A DNA stretch of 64,000 bases from Pseudogracilibacillus sp037072025 (GCF_037072025.1 NZ_JAXHDD010000009.1:1-64000), one strand, 5' to 3'. Counted from the first letter of the stretch, positions 1 through 10,706 are shown. The notes: a model not told the origin generated them from the sequence alone. Numbers and translations: made by a program.

Positions 1-327
1 ACGGGATTCAGTGATTACAATCATCAGATAACCGCTAAAAAAAAGTGCATTTTTTGTGGCTTATTTGGTGTGCCCTTAGAAATATTTTACATAGAAGTGT
101 CTCACTGATTTTGTTTTCACACTAAGTCCTCATTTCATTTTGAATGAATGTTGCGCATCTCTATTTATTTAAAAGGAATCGTATAAAAAAAGCAATTATT
201 CAGTTTTGAAATAAGGTAAATTCGCTCAAACTTCCAGCTGTCCTTTCATGCTGTAGCTGAAAAGATTATAATGGTATACAATAGGTTAAGATGCTTTATC
301 AATTAAAAAAACTTGAGGGGGATAAAC
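1..327 (+). promoter_or_regulatory. Leader region of mdeA with weak promoter candidate
   Basis: No gene is visible in this stretch. A TATAAT hexamer at 267-272 lies 17 bases after a poor -35 candidate (TTTCAT, 244-249) and about 55 bases before the mdeA start. I looked for an S-box (SAM riboswitch) or T-box ahead of this sulfur amino acid gene and saw neither. Confidence 0.3.
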
Positions 328-1494
328 ATGTCGAAGAAAAGATTTGAGACGGCTGTTGTCCATGAAGGATATGATGCAAAGGAGATGTTAGGAAGTTTAT
401 CAACTCCATTGTTTCAGACTTCTACATACGAATTTCAGTCTGCCGAACATGGGGAACGAAGTTTTTTAGGTGAAGAAGATGGATATATCTATACAAGGCT
501 TGGAAATCCAACTGTTCAAGTTTTAGAAAAAAGAATTGCTGAACTTGAAGGAGCGGAAACTGGGCTTGCCTTTAGTTCTGGTATGGGAGCGATTTCTGCA
601 GTTCTTATTGCATTAACAAAAGCAAATGATCATGTATTATGTTCATCAGGCTTGTATGGATGTACGTTCGGTTTATTGATGATGATGAAAGAAAAATACA
701 ATATGACAGTTGATTTTTCGAACTTTACATCGAAAGAAGAGATTCGCAGTCAAATAAAGAAAGAAACTGCTTGTATTTATATTGAAACACCAATCAATCC
801 AACGATGCAATTAGTTGATTTACAATTGGTTGCAGAGGTAGCTAAAGAATTTGATATTCCTGTTGTTGTTGATAATACATTTTCTTCACCATACATACAA
901 AGGCCTATTGAACTTGGATGTGACGTTGTTGTCCATAGTGCAACTAAATATTTGAATGGTCATGGAGATGTTATCGCAGGGCTCGCAGTGGGTAAAAAAG
1001 AATTTCTTGATAAAGTTGCTGCAACCACGCAAAAAGACATTGGGGCAGTGTTGTCACCATTTGATGCGTGGCTTTTACTAAGAGGAATGAAAACATTACC
1101 TTTACGAATGGATCGCCACTCAGACAATGCCGAAAAAATTGTCGAAAGAATGTTAAAACACGACAAAATTTCTAATGTTTATTATCCTAAGAATGGTGAT
1201 GGTGATATTTATAAAAAGCAGATGAAACGAGGCGGCGGAGTAATTTCCTTTGAATATAAAGGAGATAAAAAAGAATCGCAAGCACTGCTTGATCGGCTTT
1301 CGTTTGTAAAAGTGGCGGTGAGCTTAGGAGATCCCGAGACACTGATTGAACATCCAGCTACGATGACACACGCAGTAATACCTGAAGAGGAACGATTAAA
1401 AATGGGAATTACTGATAATTTAATTCGTTTATCTGTTGGGTTGGAAGCATGGGAAGATATTTGGGAGGATTTAGAGCAAGCGTTAAATAACTAA
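328..1494 (+). CDS. mdeA: Methionine gamma-lyase (PLP-dependent Cys/Met metabolism family)
   Basis: A 388-residue PLP enzyme of the cystathionine gamma-synthase/lyase fold. The ATG at 328 is chosen because GAGGGGGAT sits 5-13 bases before it; the upstream TTG has no ribosome site. YTRLGNPT near residue 55 holds the Tyr/Arg that bind cofactor phosphate, and SATKY places the PLP lysine at about 207. The motif LYGCTF puts a cysteine at about 112, the position of the active-site cysteine that distinguishes methionine gamma-lyases from cystathionine lyases. The expected reaction is methionine to methanethiol, ammonia and 2-oxobutyrate in the cytosol. A cystathionine gamma-lyase or O-acetylhomoserine sulfhydrylase activity cannot be excluded. 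No sulfur gene neighbours are present. Confidence 0.85.
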   Translation: MSKKRFETAVVHEGYDAKEMLGSLSTPLFQTSTYEFQSAEHGERSFLGEEDGYIYTRLGNPTVQVLEKRIAELEGAETGLAFSSGMGAISAVLIALTKANDHVLCSSGLYGCTFGLLMMMKEKYNMTVDFSNFTSKEEIRSQIKKETACIYIETPINPTMQLVDLQLVAEVAKEFDIPVVVDNTFSSPYIQRPIELGCDVVVHSATKYLNGHGDVIAGLAVGKKEFLDKVAATTQKDIGAVLSPFDAWLLLRGMKTLPLRMDRHSDNAEKIVERMLKHDKISNVYYPKNGDGDIYKKQMKRGGGVISFEYKGDKKESQALLDRLSFVKVAVSLGDPETLIEHPATMTHAVIPEEERLKMGITDNLIRLSVGLEAWEDIWEDLEQALNN

Positions 1495-1695
1495 CTGTTT
1501 TGATGGATGCCTTTACTTGCAGATAAGAAACCAGTATGGTCCCGCATTCGCAGAAACCACCATCTGTCATGAAAATAGATTGGTTTCATACAAAGTAAAA
1601 CTTTTTTGACTCGCATAAGTGCATCTATAAAGGCTTGGTGATAAGCCAAGTTTTCTATTATTGTCGTATTGGTTAGGGAAAAGGGGTGAATACCT

Positions 1696-3138
1696 ATGCA
1701 ATTAATGTCTTTGTTATTAGGTTCTATTATGGTGGTAAACATCGTATTAGCATTTACAGTAATTTTTTTAGAACGAAAAAATGCTACTTCAACTTGGGCA
1801 TGGTTGATGGTATTATTTTTCATCCCGGTAGTCGGTTTCGTTCTTTACTTGGTTTTTGGTAGAACTTTAACTAAGCAGCGTATATTTACATGGGATACAA
1901 AAAGTAGACTCGGGGTAGAGAAGGCCGTTAAATCTCAGCTTGAAATACTAGAAGCAGATCGAATACCTTATAAAGAGGATGTATTGAGGCAATATAAGGA
2001 ATTATATTATATGCATTTAAAAAATAGTGACGCCATTTATTCACAAAACAATAAAGTTGACCTATTTATTGATGGAAAACAGAAATTCACTCAATTGATA
2101 AAGGATCTTGAGGAAGCGAAAGACCATATTCACTTGCTCTATTATATTATTCGTCACGATCAGCTTGGGACAAAAATTGCGAATGTCTTAATCAAAAAAG
2201 CAAAAGAAGGGATTGATGTTAGACTACTTTACGATGATATGGGATCTCGTTCGTTAAGTCGTAGTTATATTAGACGCTTGGAAAGAGCCAATATAAAGGT
2301 AGGGGCTTTCTTTCCACCAAAAATCCCAAAAATAAATTTTAAGATAAATTTTAGAAATCACCGAAAATTAGCAATAATCGATGGAGAAATTGGCTACATA
2401 GGTGGCTTTAATATAGGTGATGAGTATTTAGGACGGTCTGAAAAATTTGGCTATTGGCGTGATACACATTTAAGAATATGCGGTGATGCGGTTAAAACAA
2501 TGCAAACGAGATTTATATTGGATTGGAACCAAGCGTCTAGAGATCATATACCGTATGAAGAGCGTTATTTTATTGGTGGAGAAGAAGGAGATGTAGGCAT
2601 ACAAATTGTCTCTAGTGGGCCTGATCATGATTGGGAACAAATAAAGTATGGATACATAAAAATGATTATGTCTGCGAAAGAATATGTATATATTCAAACG
2701 CCTTATTTTATTCCTGATGAAAGTTTAATGGATGCCCTACGGATAGCCGCCCTTTCCGGAATAAAAATTAAAATTATGATACCGAACAAACCGGATCATA
2801 TGTTTGTTTACTGGGCAACCTTATCGAATATCGGTGAATTACTAAATGAGGGTGCAGAGGTGTATTTATATCAAAATGGTTTTTTACATGCGAAAACAAT
2901 TGTAGTAGATGGAAAATTGTCTTCGGTTGGGACTGCCAATATTGATGTGAGAAGTTTTCGGTTAAATTTTGAAGTGAACGCTTTTATGTATGATGCAGAT
3001 ATTGCAGAGAAGTTAGTCGATGTATTTGAAAAAGATATATTAGTTTCAACTCAAATGACAAAGAGTCTTTATGAACAGAGATCCATCGGAATTAAATTTA
3101 AAGAATCGATATCGCGCTTATTATCCCCTATTCTATAA
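1696..3138 (+). CDS. cls: Cardiolipin synthase
   Basis: A 480-residue membrane enzyme of the phospholipase D superfamily, which condenses two phosphatidylglycerol molecules to cardiolipin and glycerol. Two N-terminal membrane helices (about residues 4-24 and 33-54) precede two HKD motifs: NHRKLAIID with H222, K224, D229, and HAKTIVVDG with H398, K400, D405. The length equals the usual 480-odd residues of Bacillus Cls. The start ATG has AAGGGGTG 11 bases upstream. Cardiolipin content rises with salt in many Bacillaceae, which would suit a halotolerant host, but nothing in the sequence shows its regulation. Confidence 0.93.
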   Translation: MQLMSLLLGSIMVVNIVLAFTVIFLERKNATSTWAWLMVLFFIPVVGFVLYLVFGRTLTKQRIFTWDTKSRLGVEKAVKSQLEILEADRIPYKEDVLRQYKELYYMHLKNSDAIYSQNNKVDLFIDGKQKFTQLIKDLEEAKDHIHLLYYIIRHDQLGTKIANVLIKKAKEGIDVRLLYDDMGSRSLSRSYIRRLERANIKVGAFFPPKIPKINFKINFRNHRKLAIIDGEIGYIGGFNIGDEYLGRSEKFGYWRDTHLRICGDAVKTMQTRFILDWNQASRDHIPYEERYFIGGEEGDVGIQIVSSGPDHDWEQIKYGYIKMIMSAKEYVYIQTPYFIPDESLMDALRIAALSGIKIKIMIPNKPDHMFVYWATLSNIGELLNEGAEVYLYQNGFLHAKTIVVDGKLSSVGTANIDVRSFRLNFEVNAFMYDADIAEKLVDVFEKDILVSTQMTKSLYEQRSIGIKFKESISRLLSPIL

Positions 3139-3181
3139 GTATGCATTATAATGGATACACGCACGATAAGGAGATGTTTTT

Positions 3182-3685
3182 ATGGAAAAGAAACCTTGTT
3201 CAAATTCAAGAACGGTTAAAACTGCACAAATTCTTCCGCCAGATGCAAATGCTTATGGAACCTTGTTTGGTGGAAAATTAATGGCACATATTGATGACGT
3301 TGCTGCAATATCAGCAGTTAGACATGCAAGGAAATCTGTCGTTACAGCCTCAACAGACTCTGTAGATTTTTTACATCCTGTAAAGGTTGGAGATTCAATT
3401 TGTGTCGAAGGATTTGTTACATCTGTACATAATACCTCGATGGAAGTGTTTGTTAAAGTAGTAAAAGAGGGCTTACTTACAGCAGAAAAAACTGTTTGTG
3501 CAACGGCTTTTTTAACATTCGTTGCACTTGGTGAAAATGGCAAACCGGATGTAGTTCCACGAATTTATCCAGAAACTGAAATGGAGAAAATGTTGTACGA
3601 AGGTGCGGAACTAAGAAGAGAACGTCGAAATGAAAGAAAGAAAGAATCGCAACGGATGGCAAAATTATTTAGCGCAGAATTTTAA
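3182..3685 (+). CDS. Acyl-CoA thioesterase, hotdog fold (YkhA-like)
   Basis: A 167-residue single-domain hotdog thioesterase of the acyl-CoA hydrolase (YkhA/YciA) type, hydrolysing acyl-CoA to free acid and CoA. The segment NAYGTLFGGKLMAHIDDVAA (residues about 23-42) carries the conserved Asn and the hotdog helix with its Asp, and SVDFLHPVKVGD follows as the central strand region. The C-terminus is a charged Arg/Lys/Glu-rich helix. AAGGAG ends 5 bases before ATG. The next gene follows after only 16 bases, so the two may be cotranscribed. The physiological acyl substrate is unknown. Confidence 0.88.
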   Translation: MEKKPCSNSRTVKTAQILPPDANAYGTLFGGKLMAHIDDVAAISAVRHARKSVVTASTDSVDFLHPVKVGDSICVEGFVTSVHNTSMEVFVKVVKEGLLTAEKTVCATAFLTFVALGENGKPDVVPRIYPETEMEKMLYEGAELRRERRNERKKESQRMAKLFSAEF

Positions 3686-3701
3686 TAGGAGGTGCTTTGA
3701 A

Positions 3702-4937
3702 ATGGTAGAGCGTATAATTCAAGAAAAATATGCAGATATAACGTTGCAAAAAGGAATAAACTTACAAAAGAATCAGACTTTATTTGTTACAGCCCCTGTA
3801 GAAGGGGCTGAATTTGCAAGAATTCTTGCTGAAAAAGCATATGGCTTAGGAGCTAAAAATGTGCATATTAATTGGGAAGACGATACAATCACGAAGTTGA
3901 AGTATACAAATGCTGCAGAGGAAGTAATGGAAACCTTCCCTGAATGGCGTAAAGAAATGCAGGAATCTTTTGCAGAAGAAGGAGCTGCTTTTGTTTCGAT
4001 TCATGCTACAGATCCTGATTTGTTGAATGAAGTTGACCCAAATCGTATTGCAAAAGCGAGTAAAGCTGCAGGCATAGCTTTAAAAAATTTTAGAGAATAT
4101 ATGATGAACGATCGAGTGACATGGACGGTTATCTCAATACCGACGAAAGCATGGGCTAAGAAAATATTCCCTAATCAAATGGATGAAGAGGCTGTTGCGT
4201 CACTTTGGAATGAAATTATTAAAATGGTACGTGTCGATCAAGATGACCCGGTTACCGCTTGGGACGAACATAATAATAATTTACAAAAAGCACATGAATA
4301 TTTAAATGAAAAGCAATATGAGAAGTTAATTTTAAAAGCACCGGGGACAAATTTAGAAGTTGGTTTACCAAAAGGTCATATTTGGCAAGGTGGGGCTGCA
4401 GTATCTGAAAAGGGAATTGTTTTTAACCCTAATTTACCAACGGAAGAAGTATTCACTGCTCCTCATAAATATAATGTGAATGGTACTGTTTCAAGTACGA
4501 AACCTTTAAATTACGGTGGAACGTTAATTGATAACTTTCAACTAACGTTTAAAGACGGAGAAGTTGTTGATTATAAGGCAGAACAAGGGCAAGATGTAAT
4601 AAAGCATTTACTTGAAAATGATGAAGGCTCAAGAAGGCTAGGGGAGATTGCGCTCGTCCCGGACGAGTCCCCTATATCTCAATCTGGCCTGATTTTTTAT
4701 AATACATTATTTGATGAAAATGCCTCTTGTCATATCGCGTTAGGAAAAGCTTATCCGACTAATGTAGAAGGTGGAGCCGATATGAACGAAGCAGAGTTAG
4801 ACCAAAATGGAATCAATGACAGTATGGTTCATGTTGATTTTATGATTGGTTCTAACGAAATGGACATTGATGGTGTAAAGGAAGACGGAACTCATGAAGC
4901 TGTATTTCGTAACGGAACTTGGGCATTTAGTTTATAA
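3702..4937 (+). CDS. ampS: Aminopeptidase, M29 family (AmpS/PepS type)
   Basis: A 411-residue cytosolic metallo-aminopeptidase of family M29, full length. ATG 3702 is preferred over an upstream in-frame ATG inside the thioesterase gene because AGGAGGTG lies 9 bases before it. Candidate di-metal ligands of the family are visible: Glu in TEEVFTAP (about 249), GEIALVP (E315), the DEN segment with CHIALG (H344), and MVHVDF (H377, D379). It releases N-terminal amino acids from peptides with broad specificity. A hairpin terminator follows immediately. Confidence 0.92.
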   Translation: MVERIIQEKYADITLQKGINLQKNQTLFVTAPVEGAEFARILAEKAYGLGAKNVHINWEDDTITKLKYTNAAEEVMETFPEWRKEMQESFAEEGAAFVSIHATDPDLLNEVDPNRIAKASKAAGIALKNFREYMMNDRVTWTVISIPTKAWAKKIFPNQMDEEAVASLWNEIIKMVRVDQDDPVTAWDEHNNNLQKAHEYLNEKQYEKLILKAPGTNLEVGLPKGHIWQGGAAVSEKGIVFNPNLPTEEVFTAPHKYNVNGTVSSTKPLNYGGTLIDNFQLTFKDGEVVDYKAEQGQDVIKHLLENDEGSRRLGEIALVPDESPISQSGLIFYNTLFDENASCHIALGKAYPTNVEGGADMNEAELDQNGINDSMVHVDFMIGSNEMDIDGVKEDGTHEAVFRNGTWAFSL

Positions 4938-4968
4938 TAGAAGGAAAATTTCTTAACATATGTAAACG

Positions 4969-4998
4969 AAAAGAATCCATGACTGTGGATTCTTTTTT
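4969..4998 (+). terminator. Intrinsic terminator after ampS
   Basis: AAAGAATCCA at 4970-4979 pairs with TGGATTCTTT at 4986-4995 and is followed by a T run. Confidence 0.8.
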
Positions 4999-5064
4999 TA
5001 CAAGATAAGAAAGTATATAATTTTACCCTTACCAAGGTGTCGTACACTGTTGTATATTTAATAT

Positions 5065-6525
5065 ATGGAGTAAAATATTTTAAAACGAATTTTCTTTGAT
5101 GAAAATCAGCATTGGGAGTCATTTAAAAAGAAATATGGAGCTAGAATCCGTCCGGTAGTTATCAAGGAGGTAGAGAGGTTTCGTGAATGCTGGAATCCAA
5201 AAAAATGGATTTAAGCTCTTTGTTTGCGAAGGCTGCCATGATATTCGAAAAGTACCTTATCAATGTAAAGGGCGTTTTTGCACCACTTGTTCTCTTGGAG
5301 AGAGTGAAGAATGGAGTCGTTTACTAACAGAAGATGTACTACAAGTAAATCATCGACATGTTATATTTACGATTGATGAAGGGTTTTACGTGAAATATTT
5401 TTGTTGCATCGTCATCTCTTAAAACCTTTAATGGACGAGGCAGCCAAACTTATTTTAAATTACTTTGGGAAAGAAGGCAAAGGTGAAACCGGGTATCATA
5501 GTTGGTTTACATACATTTGGTTCAAGAGTGAACTTTAATCCGCATGTACATATGTTGGTCACTATGGGGGGAATAATAAAAAAGGGAGAATGGAAAGGAT
5601 ATGATTTTATCCCTTTTCAAATGCTCAGGAAGCAGTGGCAGACCGTTGTATTAAAGTTAATCAGAAAGAACCTGACAGAGAAAGAAAAGAAACAGGTTCA
5701 GCCTCGCTTACAAAAGGCTTTTTCCGAAAATGGGGAAGGCTTCTACGTGTATGCCCCAAAACAAAGAGGAAAAATAAAGGAGCAATTTTGCTACATTGGC
5801 CGTTATATGCATCGACCAGCGATTGGAATTAATCGGATTGAGGCATATGATGGACAATATGTTGCATACAAGTATATTAATAAAAAAGATAAGCAAGTGA
5901 AGCGTGAAACGCTGACGGTAGAAGAGTTTATCATCCGTTTAATCCGTCTTATTCCGGATGAGCAATTCACTACGATTTGTTATTATGGCATGTATTCGAG
6001 AAGAAGTAAAAGCTTAAGCAAAAAAATTCTTGCTACATAGGCAGCAAGGAAGGAAACGATGGATACTGAAAGTAAAGAAAACATTACGCCGCCAAACCTG
6101 GAGAGAGCGTGTTATTTCCAGTGACCATAAAGACCCGATGATATGCCCATACTGCGACAATTATTATGATTACATGGGAGAAGTATGTCCTTTAGGATGG
6201 CAGACTGGAAATAAAAGCGGCATTAACCGCAGAAGCAAGAAACTATTTGGAAAGGGTGATCAGCCATCTCGAAGGTATCAGGCAAGAGCGGCAAAAAAGG
6301 GAAGAGAAAAAGTAGAAAGGAACCGACCACCTACGTTCGAAGAAGACATGTGTCATGAGGAAGAAGAGATTCCGTATGACGTAGTCAGAGAATTTGATTT
6401 GATGGATGGAGGAGATCCAAGTACTCCACCCAGATTTAGTTGTGAAAATTGTGGGGGGAGAGATGTATCCAGAGTATTACAAAGGAATACATGGACAGGA
6501 ATATAAATTATCGGACTTCCGCTAA
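5065..6525 (+). pseudogene. IS91-type transposase, multiply frameshifted
   Basis: Remains of a HUH/Y2 transposase of the IS91 type. Reading through shifted frames gives a zinc-binding N-terminus (CEGCHDIRKVPYQCKGRFC, about 5240), the HUH motif FNPHVHMLVT (about 5535), the region CYIGRYMHRPAIG that includes the catalytic tyrosines (about 5790), a second zinc pair CPYCDNYYDYMGEVC, and a C-terminal CENCGGR. The frame changes near 5200, 5395, 6035, 6190 and 6452 (a run of six G); a stop also lies at 5071 close to the expected start. No intact element ends or target duplication are evident. It marks an old insertion between ampS and the DUF4363 gene. Confidence 0.85.
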
Positions 6526-6542
6526 TTATGGTGGATAGAAAA

Positions 6543-6572
6543 GAACCGGGCGGGGTTTGCCCGGTTTTTCTT
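6543..6572 (+). terminator. Intrinsic terminator after the transposase remnant
   Basis: AACCGGGC (6544-6551) pairs with GCCCGGTT (6559-6566), followed by TTTTTC. It lies 20 bases after the transposase stop and may belong to the element. Confidence 0.8.
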
Positions 6573-6672
6573 ATCCCCTCTTAGAATTATATTGATGAAT
6601 AAATAATCATATATGCGGTAAATTAATTAAAGAAGCCTACGGGAGGTTATTTATATAGCTAATACATTCAAG

Positions 6673-6996
6673 ATGTTAATAATAGTTAACGTGATATGTA
6701 TAATTTTAACCGGATGTAAACAGATTTATGAAAACTTTGATAATGGTTTTAACGAGGTGGAGAATCTTATTGAGGAGTCAAAGTGGGACGAAGCATTAAT
6801 AAAGTTAGACAAAATGCAAAAGCAGTATGAGAAATCTCATCAATGGCGAGATTTTTACATAGAACCGGATGATTTAACGACATTGGCTGAACTATTAGGT
6901 ACATTGAAGGGGTCTATAAAGCAAGAAGAAAGCAAGGAAGCATTGATTCAAATTGAAACAATAAGAGCGTTTATAAAAGAAATTTATTATCAGTAA
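6673..6996 (+). CDS. DUF4363 family lipoprotein-like protein
   Basis: A 107-residue protein with a hydrophobic N-terminus ending in the lipobox-like LTGC, so it is probably a small lipoprotein, followed by a soluble helical domain rich in Lys, Glu and Trp. The resemblance is to DUF4363 proteins, which in Bacillus (YdfR) are encoded beside DUF421 proteins, as here. The start is unclear: GGGAGGT at 6641-6647 is about 25 bases before ATG 6673 and a stop (6655-6657) lies between, so the original start codon may have decayed. Molecular function is unknown. Confidence 0.6.
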   Translation: MLIIVNVICIILTGCKQIYENFDNGFNEVENLIEESKWDEALIKLDKMQKQYEKSHQWRDFYIEPDDLTTLAELLGTLKGSIKQEESKEALIQIETIRAFIKEIYYQ

Positions 6997-7016
6997 TTTC
7001 TCAAAGGAGCTATTAC

Positions 7017-7748
7017 ATGCAATTTCTAATTGATTATATAGGCACTCCTATATTTGTATTTTTAATCGGGTATTTACTAGTTAGATTTGCAGGTCAGAAG
7101 TCTGTTTCTCAAATGAATAGCTTTGATATCATGATTATATTAATTGTTGGAACATCTATTTCAGAGCCTATTGTATCAAAAAACAACTGGATTTCAGCAT
7201 GGTATTCGTTTTTAGTTATTTTGACATATGTAGGTTTATCCCGTCTTGTCCTGAATAATAAATTTAAAACGGTTTTAACATATAGTCCCATAGTTTTAAT
7301 ACAAGATGGAAAGATAAAAGAAAAGGGATTAAAAAAGGCAAGAATGAATGTGGAACTTCTTCTCGGTACGCTACGGGTAGAAGGATATTCGAACGTTGCG
7401 GATATTAAATTGGCGATGATGGAAGAATCAGGAGATATAAGTGTTATACCAAAATCGGATAAACGTCCACTACAGCCCAGTGATATTCAATTATCTCCGA
7501 GTCCTGCATTTGTTTCCATACCCTTAATTATTGACGGGGAAGTTATTAATCACAATTTAAAATTTCTTAATAAAAGTCTCGACTGGTTGTATCAAAAAAT
7601 GCAAACAAACAATATGGGCAAGGACGATCTCGATAAAATAGCATTAGCTACCTATAATCAACAAGGCATAGTCGATTTTCATACTACTATTCAAAACATT
7701 AAGGAAAATAATAATCCATATCAATATAGACCAGGTAATGAGAGTTAA
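7017..7748 (+). CDS. DUF421 family membrane protein (YetF/YdfS type)
   Basis: A 243-residue DUF421 protein with three N-terminal transmembrane helices (about residues 5-25, 33-52, 58-78), then a soluble region with ELLLGTLRVEGYSNVADIKLAMMEESGDISVI split by shorter motifs typical of the family (an E-S-G-x-I-S-V-I type strand). AAGGAGC precedes the ATG by 8 bases, and the gene follows the DUF4363 gene by 20 bases, so the pair is a likely operon. The family is common in spore formers. Its biochemical role is not established. Confidence 0.85.
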   Translation: MQFLIDYIGTPIFVFLIGYLLVRFAGQKSVSQMNSFDIMIILIVGTSISEPIVSKNNWISAWYSFLVILTYVGLSRLVLNNKFKTVLTYSPIVLIQDGKIKEKGLKKARMNVELLLGTLRVEGYSNVADIKLAMMEESGDISVIPKSDKRPLQPSDIQLSPSPAFVSIPLIIDGEVINHNLKFLNKSLDWLYQKMQTNNMGKDDLDKIALATYNQQGIVDFHTTIQNIKENNNPYQYRPGNES

Positions 7749-7763
7749 CATGACCGCGAAAAA

Positions 7764-7798
7764 ATAGATGCTAGGAAAGAAAACCTAGCATCTACTTT
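7764..7798. terminator. Bidirectional terminator between the DUF421 gene and the glutamate-synthase-like pseudogene
   Basis: TAGATGCTAGG (7765-7775) pairs with CCTAGCATCTA (7784-7794), flanked by A and T rich sequence, so it could serve the two convergent genes. Confidence 0.75.
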
Positions 7799-9622
7799 AA
7801 CTTCCAACTAACTCTTTCTTTTCTTCACTTTGCTGTTGTTTACTTATGTCTTTAATTTGTGCAATGTAAACTGATGGATCTGGACTAATGAATTCCTCTA
7901 TTTTATTGACTTTATTATTAGATTCTCTCAGTGCAATATGGCGTTTACTAAATTTTGATGGGGAGTCAATCCCACATGAAGCACCAAGCATGAATAACCC
8001 TTCACGTCGCATTGTTCGCAAATAGTTAGCTGTTCGGAAACGTTTCTCTTGTACGACAACCCCTGCTTCTAAATGTGGCAGATGTGATGTTATTCCTACC
8101 GGACACAGGTTTGTGTGACATTTACCTGCATTAATACAGCCAACTGTATTCATTGCCGCTCTAGCAATATAAATGGATCTGCACCTAGAGAAAGAGCGAT
8201 AGCCATTTTATCAGCGGTTGCTAGCATGCCTGATGCAAAGATTTTCACCTGATCTCGAACGCCATACTTCTTTAGAGTTTGATCTAAAATATGGATTCCT
8301 GAATAAATTGGAACGCCCAAACTGTCAGCCATTTCCTGATACGTTGCACCAGTCCTACCTTCTGCTCCGTCAATGGCAATAAAATCAGGGTGTTGTCCTG
8401 TTTCTTGCATAAATTGTGCTAAATCTTCAAAGGAATAATTATCGCCGGCAACTACTTTAATTCCTACTGGTTTTCCTGTAATCTCTTGCCAATGAGTAAT
8501 CCACTTAAATAACCCTTCCATATCGAAGAATAATGGGAAACGGTTGGGACTTTCGACATCTTTGCCCATCTCTATGCCTCTGATTTTGGCGATTTCTGGG
8601 GTAATTTTTTCTTTTGGCAGTTTACCACCACGAACTTTAGCACCTTGTGCCAGTTTTATTTCAATTGCTTTTACTTCAGGCCGTAAAGCACTGTTTAAAA
8701 ATGTTTCTTCATCGTAAACGCCGTCTTTTCTCGCTCCAAATAGTCCAGAGCCAATTTGGAAAATTAAATTAGCTGTCTTTTGCTCCAAAACACCTTGTTC
8801 AACAAGTTGATCCATATGGAACATGACACCTTTTCCGAAACGTTCTTCTAGATCGAAGTTTGAACTGTTCGGATGTTCTTCAAGAAATTCGACGATTTTT
8901 TCACTCAATCGATCTCTTAAGTGTTGTTTTCGGTCAATTACTTCATATATGCGTGAAAGATGATACGGAGATATCCCGCCTTCACCTGTATTCATATAAC
9001 TGCCGCCACTTATGGCGACTCCTTGTGCTAATGCCTTTACTGCACTTTTTGATAAAGCACCATAGCTCATTGCTGAGACCCCCGATCAAATCTTTAACAT
9101 GAAAAGGATATTTTCTATCTTTTCCTATAATGATTTGATTCTCATCTGATAAATGCCATGGATGTAATTGTACTTGATTACGCTTTTCTTTTATGCTAGC
9201 AACTGACTCATTCAGTATTTGGTAAGTGTACGATTGATAAGGTCTTTTATTATCAACACTTAGCTCATTTACGTTTAAGGGAAACATCGAATTTGTTAAG
9301 TAGAAACTCGTTAAGGAAAAATCTTTCTTAGAACCAAAACCAATAACCGTATTTGCATATTTTCCTGCTTTTGCAATTGCTTCCTGTGTGTCGCGGTCAA
9401 TCGGTCTTCCTTCTTTATCGTTTAAGAACCAATATTGTCTGAATTCCGGTCCAATCATTTCAAAAATGTACCGAAGCCTTCCTAAAACAGGATGTGCTTT
9501 CAATATTGAATGTTGGTTTTGATACTTATCTTTAATAAATAAATGATAAGAATGATTAGTCCATAGAAAAGAATTAAGGGTAATAGTTTAAATATTGACA
9601 TCAATATTGACAGTTTAATCAC
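7797..9622 (-). pseudogene. FMN-binding glutamate-synthase-like protein (YerD type), frameshifted
   Basis: The full gene can be read on the minus strand only with three frame changes. From a GTG at 9622 (GGAGATGAGG before it) comes an N-terminal membrane helix; the frame shifts near 9530, giving the segment HPVLGRLRYIFEMIGPEFRQ. It shifts again near 9082 inside a run of five G, giving VSAMSYGALSKSAV (glutamate synthase FMN domain, residues about 180 on). A missing base near 8175 breaks the iron-sulfur region, after which GCINAGKCHTNLCPVG continues to the end. The intact protein would be about 600 residues. The shifts may be real decay or sequencing errors in homopolymers. The family resembles the GltB synthase domain but its true reaction is unclear. 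Confidence 0.85.
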
Positions 9623-10126
9623 CTCATCTCCATCATATCGCCATTTTATTAATCTTAAAGTCTCTTCATGTAGTTATTCGCTCTTTATCTAAAAAAAGTA
9701 TAAGACCAATGCCTTTTTGGCATTGATTAGATTGATAAAAAATGATGAGGTATTCGGAAAATAGTGTGGAATTGTCTAGAACTTAATTTCACAAACTACC
9801 ACATGTTTTAATGTTTATATCACTTTTAAAGTTGCTCTCGGAAATCTTCATTTCACTATTAGAAACTTGCACTTATGTAGTAAGAAAGGTTTATACACAA
9901 AAAATAAGAACATCCTTATTAGATGTTCTCAATGAAGTCTTCTTCTTTGTTGGCTTGTTTTATCAATAATTGCTTGGCCATTATCGATTAATCCACTTTG
10001 ATATTTTTGGAAAGTTACTTGAAAATAACTGCATAAATATTGCATGCTTTCACGTTAATCATAATACAGATTCAAGCATTGTTCATCTTCGTTTCTGAAA
10101 AGATAAAATCCATACTTTATATAGGT
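9623..10126. other. Intergenic stretch with little recognisable content
   Basis: Mostly AT-rich. On the minus strand 10045-9929 could encode a 38-residue peptide (containing TFQKYQSGLIDNGQAI) but it has no ribosome site and may be the tail of a decayed gene. A short hairpin AGAACAT..ATGTTCT lies at 9907-9929. I see nothing else. Confidence 0.4.
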
Positions 10127-10706
10127 TTACTGTCTATATCCGGCTAAAAGAATTTCCAGCGTTTTCATGACCTTATTAATTGATTGTTGACGATTTGAAT
10201 TTTCGGCAATCCATAGAGCAGCTTCATTCATGGCACCAGATAAACAATGGGTCAATACATCAATGGTATCGTTATTATAAATTTCTCCATGTTCTTTCAT
10301 AAGTTGTAATTGTTCTTTCAAGGAATTCATAGAGTATTTCTGATCCATCTTTCGAAAAGTTCCCATCCTAACACTGCTGGGCCATCAATTAATAAAATTA
10401 TTTGATTTCGATCCTCAGATGCAGAACTGATAAATGCACGGTAGCCGAAAAGAAGTTGTTCCCAGAGATCTTTTATTGTTTTTTTTCTACATGATGACCT
10501 ATATCTTTTTGAACCTCTTCAAATACAGCTAAGAAAAGCCCTTTTTTATTTTGAAAATGATGGTAATTGGCACCTCTTGTTAATTCTGCTTCCTTGACAA
10601 TTTCCTCTAAAGCAACATTGGCATACCCTTTTTCAGTGAAATGATGTCGAACTATTTCTAGTAGTCGTTTAATCGTTAAGTTTGTTTCCTTTTTTGTTTT
10701 CCTCAT
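10127..10706 (-). pseudogene. TetR/AcrR family regulator, two frameshifts
   Basis: The N-terminal part (start ATG 10706, AAAGGTG upstream) is a typical TetR DNA-binding domain with EIVKEAELTRGANYHHFQNK as the recognition helix region. The frame breaks in a run of eight A near 10485. A second frame encodes LWEQLLFGYRAFISSA and LLIDGPAVLGWE, and a further shift near 10355 leads to the ligand-domain end SLKEQLQLMKEHG to LLAGYRQ. The restored protein would be about 190 residues. It lies 20 bases after the alkD-like gene and probably controlled that operon. Confidence 0.82.

Noticed and set aside
1..327. SAM riboswitch or T-box ahead of the methionine lyase gene
   Set aside because: None of the conserved S-box or T-box sequences is present.
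5708..5896. Open frame opposite the transposase
   Set aside because: Shadow of the IS91-type coding sequence; no ribosome site and no family resemblance.
10127..10366. Separate small gene downstream of a short TetR protein
   Set aside because: Restoring two frameshifts joins it to the upstream DNA-binding domain as one TetR regulator.
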